A stretch of DNA of 64,000 bases, from NCBI RefSeq assembly GCF_000518705.1, contig NZ_JAEC01000005.1, positions 124,001 through 188,000 of the forward strand. Direction: 5' to 3'. The notes beneath the pieces are model-generated. The model was not told the origin of the DNA. It saw only the letters and a list, made by a program, of their open reading frames with translations, and ran no database searches. The stretch comes from Shewanella colwelliana ATCC 39565. GTDB lineage: Bacteria; Pseudomonadota; Gammaproteobacteria; Enterobacterales; Shewanellaceae. Position numbers and translations under genes: made by a program. Shown in pieces: positions 18,675-25,193 of this stretch (the first letter of the stretch is position 1; each line of letters opens with the position of its first letter).

Positions 18675-18763
18675 TTAAGTAAACTTTTTTATTTACTTTA
18701 CTCTTTACAAACTTAAGTAAAGCATTTACCTTACAAACATTAAATAAACAAAAAGGTTTACTT
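18675..18763. promoter_or_regulatory. Repeated AAGTAAA/TTTACTT heptamers in a divergent promoter
   Basis: AAGTAAA occurs at 18677-18683 and 18715-18721, each within TTAAGTAAA. Its complement TTTACTT occurs at 18692-18698 and 18757-18763. The first pair forms an inverted repeat with an 8-base spacer. These are probable operator sites for the adjacent HTH regulator; the last copy lies between the ribosome site and the start of the reductase. Confidence 0.5.
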
Positions 18764-18764
18764 T

Positions 18765-19373
18765 ATGAAGTTGCTTATCATCAGTGCCAGTCAGAGAACC
18801 GCATCACAAAGTGCTAAAGTAGCACAGTATATTGCCCGCCAAGACCACGGCTTCACGTCAGTGTCTCACTTTGAACTGTGTCGATTTAACCTGCCTTTTT
18901 GGGATGGTGATAGTGGAACTAAATCACTTAATGGCAGTGGCTTTGAGACACTCAACCAGCAAATTAAGCACGCTGACGCCCTCGTCCTTATCACACCAGA
19001 ATGGGGCGGAATGGCCTCTCCGCTATTGAAGAACTTTCTTTTAATGATTGATGGACAAAACACGGCACATAAGCCTGCATTACTTGTCGCGGTATCGAGT
19101 GGAATAAGCGGCGCCTACCCCATTGCCGAGCTGAAAATGAATGCGCTAAAGAACAATAAAATCGTCCCTATTCCTGATCACCTCATCATACGGAATGTGC
19201 AGCAAGTATTAGACAGTGATCTGCCAGTCAACCCGCGCGATGAAGACCTAAGATCACGCATAGATTACAGCCTCTATATGCTCCACCAATACAGCGGTGC
19301 ACTGCTATCCATTAGAGATGCACATCAAAATCGCGCTTATCCCAAGCAGCAAGAATACGCTTATGGTATGTAA
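18765..19373 (+). CDS. NAD(P)H-dependent flavin reductase (flavodoxin-like)
   Basis: A 202-residue member of the NADPH-dependent FMN reductase family: soluble, flavodoxin fold, reducing FMN or quinone-like acceptors with NAD(P)H. The N-terminal strand and phosphate loop (KLLIISASQRTASQSAK) and the segment TPEWGGMASPLLKNFL, equivalent to the family's PEYNGSxPGxLKNxID motif, support this. Ribosome site AAGG lies eight bases before the ATG. It is divergent from the SufR-like regulator and followed after 38 bases by a VOC protein, suggesting an operon for redox or electrophile stress. Confidence 0.85.
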   Translation: MKLLIISASQRTASQSAKVAQYIARQDHGFTSVSHFELCRFNLPFWDGDSGTKSLNGSGFETLNQQIKHADALVLITPEWGGMASPLLKNFLLMIDGQNTAHKPALLVAVSSGISGAYPIAELKMNALKNNKIVPIPDHLIIRNVQQVLDSDLPVNPRDEDLRSRIDYSLYMLHQYSGALLSIRDAHQNRAYPKQQEYAYGM

Positions 19374-19411
19374 CACCACCACATATAAACAATAAAATAA
19401 GGAGTTAAACC

Positions 19412-19837
19412 ATGATTCACCTAGAGCACATCAACCTAGTCGTGACCGATATTGACCATACACTAAGCTTTTATCGCGCCGCGTTTCCCCACTGGCATAT
19501 TAGAGGGGGTGGGCAAGGGAATTGGTACGGCAAACCTCGAAGCTGGGTTCATTTTGGCGATGACTATCAATACCTTGCCTTCAATGATGATGGAGAAGGA
19601 GAAAATAGAGACTTAACCGGCCACCAAGTTGGCTTAGCGCACTTTGCTTTTGTCACCGACAACATTGAGGCTGTAATCCAACGTTTAGCGGATGAAGGCT
19701 TTACTGTCGATAAAGATGGGGCAGTCAATCTACATCGACGCAATGTCTATTTTATTGACCCCAACGGCTATGAGGTAGAGTTTGTTCAATATTTAAGTGA
19801 TCTGCCAGCGCAGCGCAATCACTACGAAGCCGCCTAG
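19412..19837 (+). CDS. VOC (glyoxalase/bleomycin-resistance) family protein
   Basis: A 141-residue two-module vicinal-oxygen-chelate protein. It begins MIHLEHINLVVTDIDHTLSF with the first metal-ligand His, has GLAHFAFVTDN with the second, and NVYFIDPNGYEVEFVQY with the C-terminal Glu ligand. It has a clear ribosome site (AAGGAG). It lies 38 bases after the flavin reductase gene and probably shares its transcript. The substrate is unknown; candidates are glutathione adducts or other electrophiles. Confidence 0.85.
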   Translation: MIHLEHINLVVTDIDHTLSFYRAAFPHWHIRGGGQGNWYGKPRSWVHFGDDYQYLAFNDDGEGENRDLTGHQVGLAHFAFVTDNIEAVIQRLADEGFTVDKDGAVNLHRRNVYFIDPNGYEVEFVQYLSDLPAQRNHYEAA

Positions 19838-19879
19838 CAGAAGCCTTGCCAAGATTGTTTGGTTAACTCAACCCAAGAG

Positions 19880-20131
19880 TTACAGCCATACAATCAAGGC
19901 AAAGAGGATTAAATAAAAGAAAAACCCACTTAGGTAAACGCTATAAAAGTCATTTTTGGCTAAACGCTTTTCATGATGGAACATTGCTGGCCAATAGAGT
20001 GGTTTTTGTATCCGACCAAATGAGAATACCGCAAGCACTACTGCGCCCGTGGTATAGAGCACAAATGAGAGCAATAACTCCCAAAAGAACCAGATAAAGA
20101 GTTCAGTAACAAAGCCTGCAACCATAAACAT
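19880..20131 (-). CDS. Small inner-membrane protein, unknown function
   Basis: Unrecognised 83-residue protein with two or three hydrophobic segments (about 5-38 and 63-83) and a central charged loop containing HHEKRLAKNDFY. It lies convergent to the VOC gene and 53 bases downstream of another small membrane protein gene, possibly in one transcript with it. Confidence 0.6.
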   Translation of the reverse strand: MFMVAGFVTELFIWFFWELLLSFVLYTTGAVVLAVFSFGRIQKPLYWPAMFHHEKRLAKNDFYSVYLSGFFFYLILFALIVWL

Positions 20132-20184
20132 CTTCCTTTCATTAAACCTTTGTGAATCTATCGCCTTATTGCCAGCCGCTGCAC

Positions 20185-20400
20185 CTAATGACCTGCCATT
20201 TTATAGAGAAAAAACACAAATCCAGCGGCTAAAATCACACCGATAATGACCATTATGGTCAGTGTCTTAGAACGCCTCATGGATTGAAACAGCGCAAAGT
20301 GGGTATCCATTTCAACAATATCCATCCAGCTAAATTTCTCGTGTTTTACACTCGACTTAGCTTTGGTTTGCTGGGCTTTATTGGCTTGATTAACAGTCAT
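20185..20400 (-). CDS. Small single-pass membrane protein, unknown function
   Basis: Unrecognised 71-residue protein with a Lys/Gln-rich soluble N-terminus, the motif WMDIVEMDTHFALFQSMRRS, and one C-terminal transmembrane helix (about 48-67). The first base after the start region shows a GGAAAGCC-like ribosome site on the minus strand. It is probably co-transcribed with the downstream 83-residue membrane protein. Confidence 0.6.
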   Translation of the reverse strand: MTVNQANKAQQTKAKSSVKHEKFSWMDIVEMDTHFALFQSMRRSKTLTIMVIIGVILAAGFVFFLYKMAGH

Positions 20401-20616
20401 CGGCTTTCCTTAGCGAGTAGTGTTGATAGAATAAGTTGAACAGTGATTAGCCAGCACTCTAACCAGGCTAATTGTAAGAGTCATGTTAATGATTGTTAAC
20501 GCTGCGTTCATCTGCCACCATTTCTACCAATCAGCAAAAGGAAAGGTTGAAGAAAAGTTAGGCAGAGGTGGCCACAAAGAAAACTTAAGCTAAACCTTGC
20601 TTGGGTAAGCGGTTGT

Positions 20617-20934
20617 TTAAGGGTTGTTTAAGGCTTCTGGTTTTATATAGAAATGAATCTCAAACTGAGTATCGTCGGTTAACGGTGCGATACTGTGCCA
20701 ATATTCAGGATGAGAGATCGCGGTTTCAGAGGCTTTTAATCTTACCTCTCGCTCAACATCGCCTTCCTTGTCTTTGTAGCCGTAAAACATCAGTTCACCA
20801 CGAATAACATGGATCTGCTCGTATACCCCGCGACGAGTAAAGTGACGCTCACGATAGATAGCTGGGATAGAGTTAACGGCAAATACTTGCGTCTTTTGGC
20901 ACTTTACATATCCCTTTGGTACAAATGACATCAC
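20617..20934 (-). CDS. DUF1971 (TehB N-terminal/YeaR-like) cupin-fold protein
   Basis: A 105-residue protein. The core AIYRERHFTRRGVYEQIHVI, then RGELMFYGYKD, and SHPEYWHSIAPLTDDTQFEIHFY match the DUF1971 family, found alone in YeaR-like proteins and at the N-terminus of some TehB tellurite-resistance proteins. YeaR-type genes respond to nitrate or nitrite stress in enteric bacteria; that is family knowledge and not visible here. It stands alone, divergent from a YcxB-like gene. Confidence 0.8.
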   Translation of the reverse strand: MMSFVPKGYVKCQKTQVFAVNSIPAIYRERHFTRRGVYEQIHVIRGELMFYGYKDKEGDVEREVRLKASETAISHPEYWHSIAPLTDDTQFEIHFYIKPEALNNP

Positions 20935-21047
20935 AAGCTCCCTGGCGATCTAACAGATTTAACATTTCAAACTTTAAAGCTAGTATAAATTTGCACAAAA
21001 TTCTATTGTCATTACACTAAGGACAATTTTTCAAATGAGTGACTTTA

Positions 21048-21533
21048 ATGGACACTTCTTTTCGCTATACCACACAATTTATTCTCGACAAGTCCTACTA
21101 TAGTGAATGTTTCGATGAATCAGTTCCCTCTAATCCGTCGAAAAAAGTGTATGCCAAGGCCATCATCTTTATTGTTATCGGCACAGCGCTGCTGCTGACC
21201 GGTGCGAATAACTACGCATCTTGGTTTATTATCGGTTTAGGTTTTCTCGAAGGCCTGAGTATCAAATTCAAACGCCCATGGTGGCTACTGCGCCAGATGT
21301 GGAGTAAAGCGGCAGGTAATGAAGTGGACCTAACCATAGACGAGCTGGGAATAACCACAAAATCACTTTATGTTGACACTCAGGTGTTGTGGGATGAAAT
21401 GGACCAGATAAAAGAGACCGAACAAGGGTTTCTTATCACTAAAGCACGCAGCCAAAGCTACATCTCCAAGCGCTACCTCGACCAACCCGCTTGCGAGTTT
21501 ATCCGTAACATACAGGGATCGCAGCAAAACTAA
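21048..21533 (+). CDS. YcxB-like membrane protein
   Basis: Probable inner-membrane protein of 161 residues with two adjacent membrane helices (about 37-75) and a C-terminal soluble domain containing DLTIDELGITTKSLYVDTQV, then LWDEMDQIKETEQGFLI. This strand pattern fits the YcxB-like C-terminal domain. ATG 21048 is preferred over the GTG at 21039, although neither has an ideally placed ribosome site (AAGGA at 21020). Function unknown. Confidence 0.65.
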   Translation: MDTSFRYTTQFILDKSYYSECFDESVPSNPSKKVYAKAIIFIVIGTALLLTGANNYASWFIIGLGFLEGLSIKFKRPWWLLRQMWSKAAGNEVDLTIDELGITTKSLYVDTQVLWDEMDQIKETEQGFLITKARSQSYISKRYLDQPACEFIRNIQGSQQN

Positions 21534-21711
21534 TAATAGGTAAATTCGCTGGTGAAACCATATGTTCGCCAGCGATATGTGGCTAATTTACCATCAGTTA
21601 AACAGCGACAAGCATAATCTGCTTAATGCCTTGCAACATAAATGCGACAATCGCAACCATTCTAGTCAATACAGATAAATGATGCGCCACCGCGTATCGT
21701 TTGGGGTCTCT

Positions 21712-22386
21712 ATGCATAACAATAAACTCTCGCTCATCGGGATGATCGTCAGCGCAAGCCTTTTGCTCTCTGCCTGTCAAACCACCAATCCTTACACCAA
21801 TGAAAGCCAAAATGCTAAAGCAACCAATGGCGCGATTATTGGTGCTATTGCAGGCGCAGCAATTGGAGTGGCCTCCTCCAGCAAAAGCGATCGCGGTAAG
21901 GGCGCCTTGATCGGTGCGGCCTCGGGAGCGGCAGTTGGCGGTGGTATTGGCTACTATATGGACGTGCAAGAAGCAGAGTTGCGTAAGCAGCTGCAATCAA
22001 CAGGCGTAAGTGTGACCCGTAGCGGCGATGATATCATTCTCAATATGCCTAATGAGATCACTTTTGGTGTCGATCAATCACATCTCAGTGACCGTGCTAA
22101 GCAAGTACTTAACAGTGTTGCCTTAGTGGGTAAAGAGTATGATGAAACCAAACTCAATATCATGGGCTTTACTGATAGCTCTGGCAGCGAATCTTACAAC
22201 CTTCGCCTATCTCAAGTGCGCGCAAGCGAAGTGGCAAATTACCTAGCGTCACAACAGATTGCTAACCAACGCATCGCCTCTCATGGCATGGGCGAGTCTC
22301 GTCCTATTGCCAGTAACGACACTAAAGCGGGTCGTGCTCAAAACCGCCGTGTTGAGATCATCTTAAGCCCTATCGCCAAAAACTAG
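21712..22386 (+). CDS. OmpA-like glycine-zipper lipoprotein (YiaD type)
   Basis: Outer-membrane lipoprotein of 224 residues with a peptidoglycan-binding domain. Signal peptide with lipobox LSAC (Cys near residue 21), then a glycine zipper (AIIGAIAGAAIGVASS and ALIGAASGAAVGGGIGYYMD), then an OmpA domain (ITFGVDQSHLSDRAKQVLN, GFTDSSGSESYNLRLSQVRA, and NRRVEIIL at the end). The order and the NLRLSQxRAxxV motif match E. coli YiaD. The ATG at 21712 is chosen because GGGG lies before it and the signal peptide then starts correctly; the upstream in-frame ATG adds an implausible leader. A terminator follows. Confidence 0.88.
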   Translation: MHNNKLSLIGMIVSASLLLSACQTTNPYTNESQNAKATNGAIIGAIAGAAIGVASSSKSDRGKGALIGAASGAAVGGGIGYYMDVQEAELRKQLQSTGVSVTRSGDDIILNMPNEITFGVDQSHLSDRAKQVLNSVALVGKEYDETKLNIMGFTDSSGSESYNLRLSQVRASEVANYLASQQIANQRIASHGMGESRPIASNDTKAGRAQNRRVEIILSPIAKN

Positions 22387-22400
22387 GGCCATGATTCATA

Positions 22401-22429
22401 AAAAAAGGCTGCATTGAGCAGCCTTTTTT
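22401..22429 (+). terminator. Intrinsic terminator after the OmpA-like gene
   Basis: AAAAAAGGCTGC/GCAGCCTTTTTT with a five-base loop. Its symmetry means it may also serve the minus-strand satP gene. Confidence 0.88.
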
Positions 22430-22463
22430 ATAGAACTAATTTCAGTGACTCACGACTTATTAA

Positions 22464-23030
22464 TCAGCGTTTAAGCTCACCGATAGGCAAAATGGTGCGC
22501 CCAAACTCATTATTAATCACTTGCGCCATTGCAAAGTAAATGGCACTCGCCCCACAAATAATGCCTTCAAAGCCTGCAATAGTGCCGATCAATTCACTAC
22601 CAGTAAAATCTCTTGCCGCTAATAGGAAAAACAACAGGGTCAATGACGCAAACACAAATTGCTTAGCACGAGGATAGCGCAAAGACCCAACAAACATGAA
22701 TGCGGTAAAGGTTCCCCACAGTGCCAAATACCAGCCCATAAAGTGACTAGGGCTAGCAGCGATCCCTGCATTAGGCATTAATATAAGCCCAACTAACGTC
22801 AGCCAAAAAAGCCCGTAAGAGGTAAATGCAGTTGTGCCAAAAGTATCGCCACGCATGAAACACATAATACCCACAATCACTTGACCTATACCGCCATAAA
22901 AAATCCCCATGGCTAGAATCATCGCATCAATCGGAAAATATCCCGCATTGTGGATATTAAGTAAAATAGTGGTCATGCCAAAACCCATAAGCCCTAACGG
23001 CGCTGGGTTAGCCAATTTTGTAGACATCAA
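22464..23030 (-). CDS. satP: Acetate/succinate transporter of the AceTr (GPR1/FUN34/YaaH) family
   Basis: Inner-membrane proton-coupled acetate uptake protein of 188 residues with six hydrophobic helices. The family signature NPAPLGL stands near residue 7, and the polar helix positions (GFGMTTILLNIHNAG, MGIFYGGIGQVIVGIM) match E. coli SatP (YaaH), which has the same length. No acetate-metabolism genes are adjacent. The 441-bp region upstream should hold its promoter. Confidence 0.9.
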   Translation of the reverse strand: MMSTKLANPAPLGLMGFGMTTILLNIHNAGYFPIDAMILAMGIFYGGIGQVIVGIMCFMRGDTFGTTAFTSYGLFWLTLVGLILMPNAGIAASPSHFMGWYLALWGTFTAFMFVGSLRYPRAKQFVFASLTLLFFLLAARDFTGSELIGTIAGFEGIICGASAIYFAMAQVINNEFGRTILPIGELKR

Positions 23031-23471
23031 GTTCCCCTAGTGGAAATATCAAGCGAAAGTCGTGTAGCCAAAAGGGCTGCACTCAGCAAGCGGCGGATTC
23101 TAGAGCAAGGCTAACAAGCAGGCAATATGCGTAGCAGCAATCTAAGTCGAAACGAAAATACCTATTTAATACAGATAGTTAGATAGATATTGAGGAGGTG
23201 TAGCAAAATAAAGAATCAAATTTTGTAAAATATCTGTTTAAATTCAGCAAGATAGTTTTAAAGGCGCACCAAAAGGTGGCCACATCACAAAAACAAGGCG
23301 AAACGAGACGCAAACCACAATAGCCGTTAGGTCACAGGCTTAATAACAGCAAAGGATAATTCAGCAAGCACCATTATTGCGAGCGACATCTACTAACGCC
23401 ACATAAGTGAGAGCCACCCCTCACTTTATAACGCCCGCAAAGAAACCCTAGCTAGACCTGATCTAGATCAG
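23031..23471. other. Gene-free region upstream of satP
   Basis: No ORF or recognisable RNA family. It contains a perfect palindrome CTGATCTAGATCAG (23458-23471) abutting the acetyltransferase stop, resembling the inner part of CRP/FNR sites. It also has a weak hairpin (TAAGTGAG...CTCACTT, 23404-23425) without a T run, and an isolated GAGGAGGTG with no following start codon. Confidence 0.5.
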
Positions 23472-24002
23472 TTATCCAAGTGGACTAATGCGTGCCATTA
23501 AATAGGCATCAACATAGACACCGTTTCTAAAGGCATACTGTTTAGCCGTGCCCTCAATGACAAAGCCATGGCGCTCATACAGCGCGATACCAGCGACATT
23601 ATCGGTATAAACTTCAAGCTCTATGCGAGTGACTGCAAGCCAGTTTTGCGCCAAGTCGATAATCGCTTTAAGCAACTGACTGCCAATACCTTTACCTCGG
23701 GTTAATTCGCACACTGCCATGCCAATATTGGCAACATGCTTGCGCCTTGGGCGACTAAAAACCTCCATGCCGATTTGACCAACAAGCCTTCCCTCTAGCT
23801 CAGCCACTAAGCTGTAACTATTTTCCGGCAGACTTTCCAAACGTTTCTGCCAGCTATCTAGTGAGGGAAATGGGTGCTGCAACGTGCCAGCATAACAACT
23901 GGGCTGGGCATACAACTGGCAAATAGCCTGAATATCATTCGCGCCACTATGACGAACGGTTAACCCAGCAGGCTCACTAGATTGACAATGTAATTGGGAC
24001 AC
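23472..24002 (-). CDS. GNAT-family N-acetyltransferase
   Basis: A 176-residue acetyl-CoA-dependent acyltransferase. The central acetyl-CoA loop reads LTRGKGIGSQLLKAIIDLAQ (Q/RxxGxG/A type), followed by RIELEVYTDNVAGIALYERH and GFVIEGTAKQYAFRNGVYVD. This is the RimJ/L-like or PhnO-like layout close to E. coli SpeG/YhhY-type proteins. It starts with GTG, with AGGTGG five bases before. The substrate cannot be told from sequence; small amines, antibiotics or amino-acid analogues are possible. Confidence 0.88.
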   Translation of the reverse strand: MSQLHCQSSEPAGLTVRHSGANDIQAICQLYAQPSCYAGTLQHPFPSLDSWQKRLESLPENSYSLVAELEGRLVGQIGMEVFSRPRRKHVANIGMAVCELTRGKGIGSQLLKAIIDLAQNWLAVTRIELEVYTDNVAGIALYERHGFVIEGTAKQYAFRNGVYVDAYLMARISPLG

Positions 24003-24101
24003 AAACCACCTATATCGATCATAACTTCAAACTTCTATCTTAATGTGCTTAATATCAATTGCTATCCCTTAAGTACAATAAAGTGTCACTATCGCAAGAA
24101 C

Positions 24102-25193
24102 CTAGCACGTCTCGATATCATGGGATGTAGCCAGAAAGCGCTGCTTATCATGACCCATAGCAATTAATCGAGGAGCAGCCTGTTGCGCGGCGCTGAAATC
24201 GGTTTTATCCTGCCAGCCAAACCACTGCTGCTGGATTAACGCTTGAGCAACAGGTCCCCCTAAGGTGTTACCCGGACCCAGAACAATTATTTTATCTGGA
24301 GCAAACTCTTTGACAGCAACTGCGATCGCCTTGGAAAAGTCATAAGGTTCAATCACTTGCTTACCTAAGGTATAATCATATAATGCGGTCGTATCCGTAC
24401 TATATGGCGACCAGATTTTCCCTTGTCCATCAACCAAAGAAACCCTTGGTGCGTTAAACAGTGACTCAGGCAACGCCGCTCGCCCTTTATCCGAAATATC
24501 ACTGAGCAGTGGCGAATGAAAAGCACCGTGATTATACAAGCGCATCGGGTATTTATCGTCAATCCGCGGCAGCAACGTTTCAGCCAGCGTCATCCCAGCC
24601 TCATTCCCCGCCAGCACACGGTAACCACCGAGATAGATAGAGGTAAACAATTCGCAGCCCGAGGCTTGATTGACTTGATTAATCACGTCATCAACCAAGC
24701 GACTGACGGTTAAATCTGTTTGCCAAGCTTCATTCATCTCAGGGTAGATCAACTGCCCACCAATTAGACCGTCACTCATCATTGAGCCCATGGTATTAAT
24801 CAACTTAATGGCAGCATCGGGCTGCAAGGCTCCAGCCAACGCCAAGGCAATATACCACCCCATGGAGTTACCCGTGACTGCGACAACCTCATATTCTGCG
24901 GTATCGATATCCATAAAATCGGCCATCGCACAGGCATAAATCAACGCTGAAGCATTTTCGCCAGGGGTGTGCAGTTTGAAAGAGTACTTCGCCTGTGCGT
25001 CGAGTTCAGCAATTCCTCTTTGTCCTATGCCATGCCGATATTGGTCAATCTTATCGATAAACGCCAACTTATCTTGATGATGCCGTTTAAGATAACCAAG
25101 CTCATCTTTGTTGTAACACCCCCGACCTGGCGCAACCACCAGTGCTCTGTGCTTTTTGCCTGCACCAGTGCCTTCGGCATTATTTTGACTCAT
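24102..25193 (-). CDS. FabD-like acyltransferase lacking the malonyl-binding arginine
   Basis: A 363-residue acyltransferase-fold protein related to malonyl-CoA:ACP transacylase. An ungapped alignment around the nucleophile gives GNSMG with Ser110 (E. coli FabD GHSLG, Ser92), so the preceding His is Asn. FabD Arg117, which binds the malonyl carboxylate, falls at Met135 (NTMGSMM against EMRGKFM). The catalytic His is kept (AFHSPLL, His226; FabD His201), as is the GPGNTLGG loop. The N-terminal GQGSQ loop reads GRGCY. A non-carboxylated acyl group as substrate is therefore inferred. Its ATG overlaps the stop of the E1 fusion gene (TAATG), so the two are translationally coupled. It is longer than FabD (about 310 residues). 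Confidence 0.8.
   Translation of the reverse strand: MSQNNAEGTGAGKKHRALVVAPGRGCYNKDELGYLKRHHQDKLAFIDKIDQYRHGIGQRGIAELDAQAKYSFKLHTPGENASALIYACAMADFMDIDTAEYEVVAVTGNSMGWYIALALAGALQPDAAIKLINTMGSMMSDGLIGGQLIYPEMNEAWQTDLTVSRLVDDVINQVNQASGCELFTSIYLGGYRVLAGNEAGMTLAETLLPRIDDKYPMRLYNHGAFHSPLLSDISDKGRAALPESLFNAPRVSLVDGQGKIWSPYSTDTTALYDYTLGKQVIEPYDFSKAIAVAVKEFAPDKIIVLGPGNTLGGPVAQALIQQQWFGWQDKTDFSAAQQAAPRLIAMGHDKQRFLATSHDIETC

Noticed and set aside
21598..21996. 132-residue frame antisense to the OmpA-like gene
   Set aside because: Overlaps the signal peptide and glycine zipper of the real gene; composition is Cys/Ala-rich shadow with no known pattern.
23191..23200. Strong ribosome-site-like GAGGAGGTG
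   Set aside because: No start codon with an open frame of useful length follows within 15 bases.
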